Source: Sphagnum magellanicum (Eukaryota > Streptophyta > Sphagnopsida > Sphagnales > Sphagnaceae). From it: a DNA stretch of 64,000 bases. The notes beneath the pieces were generated by a model, which saw only the letters and a program-made list of their open reading frames with translations, did not search any database and had not been told where the DNA came from. Shown here in pieces: positions 12,377-25,358 of the stretch; the stretch's first letter is position 1, and every line of letters starts with the position of its first letter. Where the stretch lies: positions 436,501 to 500,500 of the forward strand of contig CM038925.1 in NCBI GenBank assembly GCA_021904315.1. Reading direction: 5' to 3'. A program made the position numbers and the translations under genes.

Positions 12377-12637
12377 TGTCACAACCTTAGCCTTGGGCTT
12401 GCGACCAAGGCAAGGGCTTGCGAAAGTGCGAGTGAAAAGTGATCTCGGGAGTCGCATTTCATGTTCCCGGGAGTGCAAGAAAGTTGAAGGAATGAACCCC
12501 CACACTCCCAAGTGAGCTCCCACTTTGAGAGTTGGACTCCCAATGGACTCTTGAATTTTCAGAGGGCAATTACAGGGGTCAAAAGTCATTGGATTGCAAA
12601 GTTCCTTATATCATTGGAAAGCTCTTGGAATAATTTG
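12377..12637 (+). repeat. LTR-like repeat, family C, 5' fragment
   Basis: It begins TGTCACAACCTTAGCC and matches the first 260 bases of 5871-6779 and 36517-37425, then stops abruptly near 12637. The remaining two thirds of the unit are absent. From 12638 to 14159 the sequence is AT-rich and I see no gene or element in it. Confidence 0.65.
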
Positions 12638-14159
12638 TGGAGCCTATGACCATTATGATTGTATCCCTTTGAATCATAGGCCTTCTCTAATTTGTTACTT
12701 TTAGAATAATAAATTAATAAAAAATGGGATAAACCATTTTTGTAAACAAAGTGTTGACATGGGTGTGAAGTTGTGAACATGTAAGGCTAAGGCCCACACA
12801 TGCACCACTTCATTTGTCTATTAAACTTATTAGCCAATTTTTAAATGAACAAATTAAAAAAGTGGGTTAATTAGTTGGACATTTTCATATAAACATAATA
12901 AACATTTTCAATATTAGAACTTTATATTTTGACCCTAAAATGTGCATATATAATAAACTAAGCCATGATTACACTTCCAAGTGTAGATTTGTTTGTAACT
13001 TAATGCTTAATATTAAATCATTGGAATAACTTACATGGAACAATATTGAACAAACAAATAGTTGAAGATGTTAGATGATGAATTTATGATTGATGAATTT
13101 ATTTCAACATTTAGGAATCCATTCTACCCACTCATGTTAAAAATTGCCTTGAAGAAGTTTCAAATTAACACATTTTGAGCATTGCACTTTGTGTTTTCAT
13201 TTTGATCATGAAACTAAATATAAATATAATAGGATTTGTACAAATGTTATTATGGTCATTGGAGTTTGTGAATGGCCTTAATGACCATGAAAATCATTTT
13301 TTTCAGTGTATCATTTGAATTCCATCATTGTTGTTAATTGTTAACATGTTATATAATACATAGAACTCACATTATAAGGTTCAAACTTTCATTGCTTCAT
13401 AAACCCTTTCAAAAATCAAAAGTTGATAATATGTTCTTAGGAAACATTGTGGCCCAATTGTTTCACCATATTCCTAAGCCTCATGTCCATATTTTACATA
13501 ATGAGCTCATTACATCTATGTTTGTTAATATACTAGTTAATATATTTAAATTTAACATGTATTGAATCAAAATGGCCATTAGTATATTGGTTAATAGATC
13601 TAACATAAGGAAGCACTAAATCAAAGTGGCCATAATCACCATACATTTTGTGAACTAAATCAGCTTTGGCCTCAATCTCTTACATGTAACTATATTCAAT
13701 TAATTTATTGGCTATATTAATACCATATTTGTTTTCATTATTTGATATTTGTTTTTTGGGAATGTGAATAATTGAAGTGCCTAGATGACATGAAAGATCA
13801 CATATAAATGAAATTTATGATTGGTATGAAACTTATTTTGTTTTTCAATGTTTAGGATTTCTGGATATAACCCAATATTAATATATCAAATAAAATTTAG
13901 TTACACATAAGATAACTTTTTTTTAAAAAACATGTTCTGTAAAACAGAAAAAAAAACTATCACATTACTATACATGTGAATATTAAAATTTGAATACATG
14001 AAATGAAGCTAGAACCTTTATATGGATGTGTTTACAAAACTTTAACTTCATTAGCCATATCAATACAATTCTTTAACTACATGCAACATTTCATATACTA
14101 CTCATACATGAGATAGTGCCCACAAAGTTACAAACTTCTATTTGTTATTGGGGACTCAA

Positions 14160-17129
14160 TTACGCCATTTGGGATCTAGATTGATCTTGAATTTCACATG
14201 TCATACTATGTGAATAATTAGATGGTAGTGCATTGTCTTCTTGCAAGTTGATTGCAGTTCGTAGTTCTTCAACTACCTTGGTCATGATTGGTCTATGAAT
14301 AGCTTTGGGTTCCACACATTCGATGGCAATTTTTGCAACTTTCCATAAGGCATCAAGGTTGGGATTTGAAGCTTTCACAATAGGATCCAAAATTTCGTTT
14401 ATATTGCCTTCTTGGAGATTGATTTGCACCTATTCAACAATTGCATTTATGTTATTGTACCTCAAATGATGTCACTTGCAAGAAAACCTTAAGGTGAATA
14501 TTAAATAAACATATTTTTCTTCTTGCTATGTTAAAACCTGATGGATTATCTTCATTATCAAAATTGTGTGACACATTTTTTAGGGGTTAAAAATTTCACA
14601 TTATGACAAAAAGATATGTGGCATATTCTTTGTATTCTATTTTTTAAATGCCAATTTTTTTTTAATGAAGGAAGATTCTTCCAACATTTGGGCTAGGAAT
14701 TGAGCTTTCAGGGCAAATTAATTTTTCTTTCTAAAATGGTTTTGATAGGCTTTAGAATTTTGTTGCCATTTAATCCTAAGATGTTCTTGAGATATTTGAT
14801 TATAATGTTACATTAAAAAATGGAAAAAAATAATTGTGTGATAATTATCATCCCCTTCAAACTAAAACATATAATTGTCACAAATAATTAAAATTGTGTT
14901 TTAGACCAGAAACATAATCAACCTTTTTGGCAAATGATATAAGAATATCATATTTCTAATATTGTATATATATATGTCAAACTATTAGTTTGAAAATGAG
15001 AATTACGAAAAAGATTTAAATTTAAAATGAAGATTTAAAATGTAATTTGTTACATGATTATAACTTACCCAATCACATATGTTCCAAGCTTCTCGATTTG
15101 GTGACATTGTATCAATAGCTTTGTGTCCAGATATTATTTCCAAAAGCACAACACCAAAGCTATATACATCACTTTTTACTGATAAACGTTGTGATGTATG
15201 ATACCTGTCAATGATAGAGTTCATAGACACCAATTGTTAAAATTCCAAATTAATATAACATGATATGTCAAGTTGGTCTCGAAATATTTAGTAAAAAATT
15301 GGAACATGTCTTAGAAATTAAAATGAATAACATGTAATCATCAAATGATTAAATAATATAATCTATGTTACACATTATCATATGATTATTGGACCATGAA
15401 ATATTGATTAGAAAAAAATAGTTAAATACTCACTCTGGATCAAGATACCCTATAGTCCCCTTGACATTAGTTGTAACATGGGTAACATTTTCTCCATACA
15501 TTAATGTTGATACTCCAAAATTTGCAACTTTTGCATTTTTCATGTCACTAGGAAGTAGAATATTATTAGTTTTTACATCCCGGTGAACAACGCTTGGATT
15601 GCACCCCGAATGTAAATATTCCAAACCTGTAATTCCAAAATAATGTTTATAAAATATCACTATAAAATTTATCATTGGGAATAGATTAAAAAAAGTCTCG
15701 TGTTGGGTTTTAATTGCTACACGATCAAAACTCAAATATTAAAGGTGTGGTGACTTGTTTTTCAATGAAAGAGAATAATTTCCAACCTTGAATTGCAAGA
15801 ATGTACTTTAATGGACACAAATTATAATGTTTTCTTGAATCATTACCTTGTGATGCATTGAGGGCAATGTGCAAACGTGTTGTCCAATCAAGTTGTTCAT
15901 TAGCCGATGTTGATAAATCACCTATGCTTCAAGAAAAGGAAAATAAATAATTTAGAATCATGTATCTAATTTATAGTTGACCAATAGCTAAAACATGATT
16001 AAGACAAGTTGAACAATGAATATAAAGCTTCTACAAAATTACAACTTGTTGGTCAATCAAATGTTCAAATTCAAGTTTTCAATAAAAATTGATCGTACCA
16101 TATAGATGGTCATATAATGAGCCTTTATGCATGTATTCATAAATCAACATTTTTTGGTCATCTTCTAAGCAATATCCAATCAATGACACCAAATTTCGAT
16201 GACTCACCCTTGATAGAACATCCACCTACATCAAACACAATCATTCAATTGCATAGATGATTAGTCCAAGTTCAAACATGAGTACAACAATTTAAAACAA
16301 TTCATAATTGGCATTATGTCAAACAAGTTTGATGCAATTTGTTGAAGTTGGTGTGCCACATGAAATTGTTCAAACTTTTATGCACGTCAATGTAGGTATC
16401 ACCTCCTCTTGCATGTGGGGTTCACATGGTTGTGCACCATTCCTCCATACAAATATTTTAGCCCATCAATTGCTCAATTAAAAAAAAAAAAAGATTTCAT
16501 GTATCCTTAAGTTAATTACAATTGAAACATTATTTTATGGGCATTATTTTTGGATTAAAATGATTAATTTCTTGATTGATGATTAATATTATCATTCCAA
16601 AGTTAGTATAATATCATAATTTACTAATTATTTTTCTGTTACTTGATAATCATGATCACATATTCATTTGAAGTCAAAGTTTTCAATTTAAAATAATGTG
16701 TTAGTCAAACAATTTAAATTACTTTGAAAAAAAGGTTTGTGTTCAATATAAATTCGAATAATATTCGAAAGTTGGTTGTTTCAATCTTTGATGTGTGGAA
16801 CTCCAATTAGAAACTCAACAACTTTACATATTGACAAAAAAATAACTTGAATAATTTGGAGTTTAAGGATGGGTAAATGGGTTGCAATTATCTTCCTCAC
16901 AACAAAGTTCAACTACAAACAACATCATTAAAATGTCTTGAAATTGTACTAACCTCATTAAAGAATTCAGATGGCCCTTGGCTAGATTTAACATCAAGTA
17001 CTTTGATTGCCACTTCTTGTCCATCTTCAAGCTTGCCATAATACACAGGTCCAAACCCTCCTTTTCCAATTTGAATCTTAAAGTTGTCAGTTACAATAGT
17101 AACCTCGGCAAGTGAGTAAGGATTTGCAC
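14160..17129 (-). other. RLK exons 10-15: kinase domain
   Basis: In order: [13 protein letters not shown] (glycine loop), EVAIKVLD (catalytic Lys), EFFNEV (helix C Glu), [52 protein letters not shown] (catalytic loop), [18 protein letters not shown] (activation loop end), [15 protein letters not shown] and the C-lobe ending [12 protein letters not shown]. Stop TAA is at 14162-14160. The only departure from an active-kinase consensus is Asn for Asp in DFG (codon 15522-15520), which would remove the Mg-binding Asp. Confidence 0.88.
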
Positions 17130-20100
17130 CTACATGATCAAATTGAAATAGACATGAAGTCATTAACTTTGTTCCATGCAATTGAATGTCCATTCTACCT
17201 AGTTGCCATAAATTTTCATCAAATTGAAGTCACATTATACATGCTTCTATATTTTGAAGAGGCTGGTATATTTCACATAGCTTGGTGTGAGAATCTACAC
17301 AATGCTTTCAATCGTTAACTTCAGACGATAATCTAAGTTAAAAAATAATAAGCCATCACAGCTAAATTTCCAACTTGAATTTCAATAGAGTAAATAAAGA
17401 TTCAAAGATAATGTAACTAACTATCCAAATTTGAACTCAAGAAGGTTTGGGGTACATGTCGTTTCTAAGCATTAGGTAATTGGCGAGAGGAGCCAATTTA
17501 TAATATATAATTGAGGTGTGAATGTGCTTAGACTATTTCAGTAATATGGCTCCTCTCATTCGTTATTAAGTGTAACTAGTTCTTAAACCAATGAGAAAGT
17601 GACTAAAACTAGACAAGAGAAGGGAGAAAATTATGGTTATAACCCCTTCTTCTGGACCAATGAGCAAGTGACACGTTGGACAATGCGATCTAAAAATCAG
17701 TTACATTTTAGTATATCATCATTTCAACCTAAACATTATGAGGAGATTATATTGAACACAAATATGTGGGGGAAATGTGCATGACATTTGATCCCAATAT
17801 GTAACAATTTGGTCTATTGTTGGATGACACAGAAGACATAAATTTAGATAGTCAATCGCTTACCCCCACGAGCAGACTTCACCATTTGTAAATGTTCACC
17901 AGTCAATCTCCTTTCCTTCGTTTTGATAAATCCTTTGGTATGGGAGTTATGTTTGATACAAAGAACAAGAAAAATGATGATGACAAGTGCTAAGATGCCA
18001 CCTAACACAGGACCGATTATGATTGCAATATTTGTCGATTTTGTGTTGGATATTGATGACGGCCCTTGCAAAAATGGGTTTCCTGGAAGGTACCTTGAAA
18101 GTTTAATTTGTCAAATGTTGAACTAACAATAATTACCTTTTTTTCACATTGGACACAAATACATATATAACAATCTTTCTACAAAATTATTGGTAAAGAT
18201 TTGGATGTTTGATTAAAAAAAACTTACGTGAAATTCCAATTCTTGGAGAGTAAAGTTGGGGGAATTGGGCCACTAAAATTGTTATTCCAAGCAAACCTGT
18301 TCCACATTGTAAAGAGGCTAATGTCAAAATGATTTTGCCATTGAACTTTGTTGGACTCCTTTATCCAAGGTATCAAGTAATTCAAATTGTGTCATATGAT
18401 ATGAATGTTTGGATTCTAGTGTTACATAATTCTAGAAATGAAAATGAGAAAATGTAAAACATAAATATTTGAAATGAAGTGCCCAAATATTATCTAGAAG
18501 TTTCCATCATGAATAACTACTATTTTAATCTTGTTAATCAATATGAGATATTGATATATCAGCCAAAAAAATATTTTGAGAGATAAAGGGTAGCACTCAC
18601 AATTTAGATAGAAATTGCAAGTTAGCCAGCCAATATGGGATCGTCCCAGATAGCGAATTGTTTTGCAAGAACCTATTTATTTATCAAAACAAAATAGCAC
18701 CATAAATATTTCAAAAAGTTTCCTGCATGTCTTTTTGTATCCATTTCTTGGTGTACAAATACCTAAAAAATCTAACTTAAATTTGAAAGTAAAGATCACG
18801 GGAAAATCAACATGTGTGCATATTGTTAATGATATTAGAAAACACAAATTCAAACTCCCCCCACCCTCCCCTGCCCCACCCCCAAAACAATATTTAGGTT
18901 TTAGTGGTAGAAAAAGGATTGAACTATTGATTATCTATAAGTTTAAATGAGATTAATTTAAAAAAATAAAGAATTGTAACTTAAAGTTTTGATGTACAAC
19001 ATATATAGGATTAAATTTCATTGCCTCTTGAAAGTTGGAGGTGCATCTTGGTCTTTCAGTTCACCTCCAATTACCAAATCTACCAATGGGAGTGTCAATT
19101 TCCTTATTACCTAGTTTTTTAGTACCTTCACGAATCACAAGGGCTTGACGGTTTAAGGGCCATTTATTGTTCCCAATGCTTCATTACAGGTCATGTGCAT
19201 AAATGTACATACTTAGTTCAAAACATATTGAAAGCCATCGACATGAGTGAATCAAAACCTTTTTCTACCATGTCCATAAGTTATAAACAAATTACGGACA
19301 ATGAAGAAATTAAAAGGTATTTTTTAGATAATTATTAGGTAATTATTTGTAGAATATATTCGATCAGATTATTGGTATGCAAACCAACTTGGGGCACCTA
19401 CACATGAGATATTTAGAAGGTGTTGAATTGAAGTGGATAAGGCAAAATTTGATCTAAGAAAACCAAAGTAATCATGGGAAAATATATTTAGTTTTGCATT
19501 GAAATATATAAGGTGGGGGTATGCACTCACAAATATTGTAAATTAGTTAAACGGTTTAGTAGAGGTAGCGAACCATACAAATCATTATAATCCAATGCAC
19601 TGCACATCACATAAAAGCACACCATTATGGGAAAACGAACTAAAATACAATCATTGAAGTTATGCTATTTGCAATTATGATAAATCGTATTGCATTATAG
19701 CAATTGTCATGGCCAATTGTTTGCTACATAATAATCTATGAATCATAAGTTAGGGTTGGGTCATATTTCTAGAGGCTAATGATAATAACTGGCTAATCAT
19801 GTGACTATTTGTAAGTAAGCATATGGGTCTCAGTTATCCTATCACATTCTATATATATAGCCTTTACAACGTTTTAATAATGTGTTCAAAGTTAAGTGCT
19901 AGTTCAACGTTGATAAAATTATTAATATTAAATTGTCATGGCATTGTAACACAATGTTTGATTATCACAATGTGTTACAATGTAATCAGAATATCATATC
20001 AGTGATTGTATCAATATTTTGTTAATATTTAATTTTAAACACATTGTTCAAATGTTGTAAAAGCACTAAACCTTTTAGGGGGCAAGTACAACAACTTACC

Positions 20101-23100
20101 AAGACTCACACCACAAGATCAGCATTCTATTGGTTTAAATAGAAAAGTAGATGCCTGAAATTGCAATGTGATCCATGATTTGATGAATCTCAGAAGAGTT
20201 CACTGACCAAAAGAGGAAAAAAAAAGAAACAGTTTAGGTTATAATAATCCAGTACAATACTGGACAAGAAAGTTACTCACAGGCTGGTGAGACTCAGGAG
20301 ATTACCAAAGCTGGGAGAAATGGGCCCAGTTAGATTGTACCCTGAAAGATTCCTGTCAACCATCACAATAAGAGGTCCCAATTTTACAAAGAGTTAGACA
20401 TCATAGCATGGACGTCTTGCCAGATGTGAAATGTTCGTGGAGAAGGGCAGGTCGAAAATTTCAAAAGATTTGAAAATTATGCCAAACTTACATCTCAAAA
20501 ATTATTTTAAGTTTATTTTCTGTGAATATTGTCAAGGTTTGGGAAAAGACGTAGTTAATTGATTTTTGTTATGAGGAGTCAAACATCATTAATCAATTTT
20601 GTTAATATGTCTGGCTGCATTAACTGTTAATTCAGGGTTTTTCATGGATCAAACATGGGAAAAGGTTAAGAACCTTCAAGAAACAAGTTAAAACTTAAGG
20701 TTGTTCACAACCCTGAAGTTGGAACTCCAAAGATTATCATTTGGATCCAATGGAGTGCATGACCTCAAATAAATCATTCAATTACCAATTGTCAGACCCA
20801 GCTAAAATTAGCAACAAGTAGTCCCTCAAATTGTATTGTAGGTGGAACTGAACACAATTTAAACATTCTGTCTATGCCAACTTTAAGTTATGCCAAACTT
20901 GTTTTCCAGTTGGAAGAAAGACATCTTACACTTGATTTGGTTCCTTGCCAGTTCTTTACACATGTGAAGGCCCTTAAATGGGGCATAACCAAGATTTGGA
21001 ATCTTGGGGCATTACCTACCACAAAACTCCCCCCACTGTTTCCATGTGATAGGTGGGTATTTTGAATCTTTTTGAACCTTGTCCTGTAATACCGAGCAGG
21101 TATCGAGAGGAAATAAAGAAATTAAAATTTGGTCTTTACACTTGGTAAAGTCCTTGGCAGTGGGCTTTACCTGCATCATACCTACATTTGGCTCTTCAGT
21201 GACCCTTATTCTGGTAAAGCCTGCTGCCTTGGGCTTCACTGTACACTTTACTTGGGAAAGGTGTAATGCAGGGTCAACCTTGAGGGGCCAAACTTTACAG
21301 GGCATAACACTGCCATGGGGTTTTTAAAAAAAAATCGTGATACCTTGTGGGTATTGGATGGGTACCCACCAGGTATCACAGGGAAAAGGTAACCAACACA
21401 GGCAGGCATTTAAAAGAATTACACTAGAAAAATTGGCATAGGTTTTTTATGTTTACATCAGAGGTCTCAGGTTTGGAAGAAGTTTGTCCTGAAGGAGGTA
21501 TTGTCAACTGGAAACTTCATGAAATATTTCCTATTTTAACTGTTGCTGGTTTGATGTTTAAACTTTCCACAAAGGAGCAGAGCTAGTATGTGACAATCAG
21601 TTTGTTTTATTTTTCTTTTTTCATTATTTAATTTGAAATTTCATTTTGAAAAATAAAATATTACTAAATATTTCAAAAGATATTTCATTTTCTTTTCAAA
21701 AAAAATTTGATCTTTGAGAAAAAATATTTTTTGAAAATTTCAGCATGTCTAAAAAAAATAATATTCTTGTCAAACCTGCCCATCAACTATGGTATCCTAC
21801 ACTGTCATCCAAATATTATCGAGTAAAAGACGAAAATTACTCACACTGCTGTAATTGAAAGGACGGAGTTGATGTCTGGGCTACAAGTAACCCAGGGATG
21901 AGGAACTGGAACACAGGGATCGCCAGTCCAATCGGTAAGGTTCATACTTAATTTGATCTCCTCAATAGCGATTGCTGCATGCACACCCCACACTAGTTGC
22001 AGTCAGCTGTCACAATCTCAAGATCAATTTGTCACCCAGTTTAAGGGCCCGCTATTTTTCATCCAAGGATAGTTAATGGAAAGTTTGGGATTTAGGTGCG
22101 TCAAACGGTCATTTTTAGAGGGATATTAGATAATTATTCAACTTATATATATATATAGATATATATATATAGATATATATATATAGATATATATAAATAA
22201 ATAAATTATGATTTATTATTTCAAATTATTACATACTTTGTATTACAATTAAATTGACTTTTTCAATTAAAAAGTCCTATTTTAAACCTAATTAATTTAT
22301 TATTTTTACTCAACAAACAATATATTGCACGCTACATTTTTACTCCTATATATATATATTTAAAATTTACTAGCGTACCCCCCAGGGTCTTTTTGGGGTG
22401 CATAGCTGAGGGTGCAAGGTGGTGTGCTAGTCCAAATCTAACATTTCCTGGGTTTAATTTGGTCACATAGATGCCTCGCTCAAGAAGCTGAAGGTGCTAA
22501 CGTGGGCGCTGGTTCTAATCTTCCGATAGATCAATCTCATGTGAACCCCTGTTTCTATCACAGAGAGTCTGTGTTTCAATTTTCAGCGAGGAAGTTAGGC
22601 CACTTCTGGCGACCAGCATAAGGCTATGACTCGGAAGCGAAGGAAAATTATCAGTGTTTACAGCCTCACAGCAAGATCAATAACTCACCGTCGTCATTGT
22701 TTGTCATTGTGGCGATCGGGTTTGTGCTCATTTCCCAATTCTCTAGAGCATTCACGATAGGACCGAGAGGACTGGAAACAGTTTGATTTGGATACAGAAC
22801 AATATCCGCTCCAGGGGTGTAGGAGAGTCCCCAATAAATGTCAAAAACAGCACTGAACAGACCGCTTAAGCTCTCGGAGTATGGATTCAGGAGACTGTCT
22901 CTTGGATAACTAGTAGGTACATGTATGTAAAAACTCCGTGAACTAGCATTGGCAGTTGAATTTAATTCAGCAAAGTAGAACCACAATATATATTCATAGT
23001 TGTAGTTGTCTGGGAAGGTGATTGTGATGTTGCCACTGCTTGTCAGGGCAGTATCCATCACTGTTGCAGGGGGTTCGCCAAATATTCCGTTGCCATCACC

Positions 23101-25358
23101 GACTATTTTGCTTGCAACTAAACTTTGCAGTGGCGAGGTACTCTGTATAAACGTTGAGTTCGACCCTTGAATTGGAAACCAATATCGATCAAATTGATCA
23201 TCGGGATGTCTGCAATAACCAAAAAAGCAATCCAAACAGAATGAGAAGTAATCAACAACCGCTTGTGGACAATTTACATGTACGTCAAGGGAATAATTCG
23301 GTGTCGATAGGACTAAGATACATCGAAGAAGTGACACGTAAATTGGATCAAGATAAGAACAATTTGTGTTTAGTTTAGTGAGTCGCGCCGACAACCTAGT
23401 GTATAGGAGAAGGACCAGTCTTGAGCTCATTCTGTATTCCTCGGTGCCTGGAAACCTCGGTCCTGCCTTTCTACTTTCCTCCTCCTCTGAGCGTGGGTTT
23501 TTTCTTTGAAAGGATGATGGGTTCGCTGGTGAGGATAAAGTGGGAGGTCCCACTGAATTTAGGAATGACAAATTACTACTTGTATTGCCTTTATTAATTA
23601 GACGTTTTTCCTGCGCCAGTGCTTTACATATCCAAAACTTCAGCGAAGACGTTGATCAGGAACCATATTTTCTCACACAATGACCGTTCGTGAAATGTTG
23701 TTATTCTAAAAGGATTTACTATGCCCTTCCTGCAATTGTTGGATGACATCGTCTGAGGATCTTTCGAGCTCAGTAATAATTTAATCCTAATTCAGGCTAC
23801 TGTAGTTTGATCTCTACGTGAAGGGCCAACCGGCCACGTTGGAAAGCACATAGTTTGGCTGAAAATTATGACATACCTGACGAGTCCGTCTCCACCAAAG
23901 TTCAGCCTGTATTTTGTCTCGAAGTATATCCTTTGACTACCATACAGGAAGGCATACACAGCACTGTTGAAGAAATCAGCCGGCAGAAACGAAAAAGATA
24001 TCGCAGAAATAAACGGAACTGAGTTAGAGGAGTCCCGTAATAGGCAGAGAAATGTTAGGTTAGAAACAGACGCGACCATAAACTCATGGTACACAAATAT
24101 GGCAGCGTTATCAAAGGCAACGTTGGCGACTATAGTCCCGTCTATAGCCATCTGAAAACTCGGGAGCGTGGTACCATTGTCATAATTACCATAGAAAAAG
24201 GTTCCTCTTATCAGGTACGTAGTTTGGCAATACTGGAAAGCTGTAACAGTTTTTGGCTCGAGTATCAGGAAAGTATCTAACGGTTGTAAACTCGGAAAAG
24301 TTTGCATAAATTGATGTTGCACTTGGGACATTTGCGTTTACACCAGTTGTTATATACTCAGGAGCATCAGGGACCCATGATATATTTGTGATACTGTCAA
24401 CATAGCTGGCCACCGAACCGCAGTCGACAAAGACGGATCCTGCCAATAGGAGAAAGAAAAAGAGTGAAAGTTTTCAGAATTTTATACTCGGATTATGAAA
24501 GGCTACCCACATGGTGACCACTAAGAACTGAAGTGTCAGACCTTTGAGATAACACAGCTGAATCAGATCCCTGACTCTTTGAAATACGTACTAGACATCT
24601 GGTTACGCTAGAGTTTGCAAGTTGCCACCAAGTTTGGCAGTCGATAATGCTCACCTTGTTTCATTGATTCCTTATTTTAAGTGGTAGGTAAGGCCCGGAG
24701 GCGTTACCAGAATGAGGAGTATATCAGAGGCAGAGCCTAGAGTGGATTCCAAATCCCGGTTACGTCCCCGTGTGAGAACCTTAACGCACGTCAAGAACTG
24801 GCGAGGAACCTTATGAAGTGTAGGAAGCTCGCTAGAAACGAAAGATGCCTAGCTACCTGGCAGCGGAAATAGTCTTACCTTTGTAAGTGCCCTCCAACTA
24901 CACTAAGAATTTTCGCCAGTTCTGGAAGCGTTTTTGGCTCACCCAGGCTAGGTGGATGATAGGCTTGAAATCAAACTCTGGACAGCGTTCCGAGATCAAG
25001 AACCAATGCTTCGTCAACAATACTAGGATGCGGGTCTTGGCAAAGAATTCCAAGAACACTAGTTGAAGCCTTTCTTTTAATAGCATCCTATGTCGCTAGT
25101 AACGTCAGTTTTCCATTTCATGTTCAAGAAACAATACAGGCATATAAGGAAACCAAAATCGAGTTTTTTTCCTGGAACAGGAGTGTTACAAACTACACGA
25201 AAGGGGCGCAAAAATCAGAGACGGTATGTATTAAAGTGAAACAAACCTTGAATTTGAGCCCACACGCCTGGAGCGCTCGAGAGAGTGCACACTAGAGCTT
25301 CCAGCACTGCAATCAACAAGGTCAGCATCGCCGTCCAGATTCTCTTTGGTTTGTCCAT
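14160..25358 (-). CDS. Malectin-like LRR receptor kinase (LRR-I type), frameshifted
   Basis: Fifteen exons, all with GT-AG borders and compatible phases: 25358-25247, 24439-23877, 23209-22689, 21974-21845, 20352-20281, 19599-19531, 18672-18601, 18296-18228, 18093-17864, 17129-16954, 16225-16099, 15921-15847, 15626-15434, 15204-15069, 14429-14160. They sum to 2815 bases, one more than 938 codons. The extra base lies in exon 2 near 24221, where the frame jumps between VLPN and TTYLIRG. Domain order is signal peptide, malectin-like ectodomain, GDPC motif, LRRs, transmembrane helix, kinase. Family members are plasma-membrane receptors for immune or symbiotic signalling; the ligand here is unknown. 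The kinase has VAIK and HRD but NFG for DFG. I infer either a recently inactivated gene or an assembly error at 24221. No clear TATA box is seen upstream. Confidence 0.88.
15241..20245. repeat. Segmental duplication, source copy
   Basis: These 5005 bases match 48519-53513 (4995 bases) continuously through exons and introns, with scattered substitutions and small indels. Homology begins at AATTCCAAATTAATATAACA and stops after AGTTTAGGTTATAAT. The left end falls just inside the intron between exons 14 and 13, and the right end between exons 6 and 5. Confidence 0.92.
17864..18093 (-). other. RLK exon 9: transmembrane and juxtamembrane
   Basis: The exon reads [13 protein letters not shown], then a 23-residue hydrophobic helix ([20 protein letters not shown] and on), then basic [17 protein letters not shown]. 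This fixes the topology as type I, single pass. The duplicated exon at 51363-51146 has lost 12 bases encoding GFIK. Confidence 0.88.
18228..21974 (-). other. RLK exons 4-8: GDPC motif and four LRR exons
   Basis: Exon 4 (21974-21845) reads [16 protein letters not shown] then [19 protein letters not shown] is the conserved link between malectin-like and LRR parts, the site that controls ectodomain release in SYMRK-type receptors. Exons 5-8 are 72, 69, 72 and 69 bases, one LRR each: [48 protein letters not shown] and [18 protein letters not shown]. All share phase 2, the usual exon-per-repeat architecture. Exons 6-8 are also present in the 48.5-53.5 kb copy; exons 4 and 5 are not. Confidence 0.85.
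21337..21379. repeat. 17-bp imperfect hairpin in RLK intron 4
   Basis: GTGATACCTTGTGGGTA and TACCCACCAGGTATCAC pair with one mismatch across a nine-base loop. It lies in a stretch (about 20870-21420) whose composition differs from the rest of the intron and which repeats GGTAAAG/CTTTACC words. An inserted element is likely, but its ends are not resolved. Confidence 0.5.
22143..22205. repeat. TA-rich microsatellite in RLK intron 3
   Basis: TATATATATATATAGA-type units of about 16 bases repeat three times, followed by TAAATAAATAAA. Simple-sequence repeat. Confidence 0.85.
22689..23209 (-). other. RLK exon 3: second malectin-like half
   Basis: The acceptor TTGCAG/ACATCC restores [10 protein letters not shown], the family's (Y/H)PDD.(Y/F)DR.W signature. 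It continues with [25 protein letters not shown] sequence, several N-glycosylation sequons (NST, NIT, NQT) and the end of the domain (ALENWEMS). The donor is GACG/GTGAGT. The frame is intact across all 521 bases. Open sequence upstream of 23209 belongs to the preceding intron. Confidence 0.88.
23877..25358 (-). other. RLK exons 1-2: signal peptide and first malectin-like half
   Basis: Exon 1 (25358-25247) starts [15 protein letters not shown] and continues as a hydrophobic stretch ending near GVWAQIQ, a typical cleavable signal peptide. Its phase-1 donor (CAAG/GTTTGT) joins AG/GATCCG to read [10 protein letters not shown], the usual start of a malectin-like domain. Exon 2 carries the conserved [18 protein letters not shown] and, after the one-base frame jump near 24221, [15 protein letters not shown] through NFGGDGLVR. 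No termination is needed if the extra base is ignored. Confidence 0.85.

Noticed and set aside
18663..18950. Frame with Pro-rich tract inside receptor intron, also at 51938-52210
   Set aside because: Starts in an LRR exon read antisense; the Pro run is a C-rich intron tract that differs in length between the copies.
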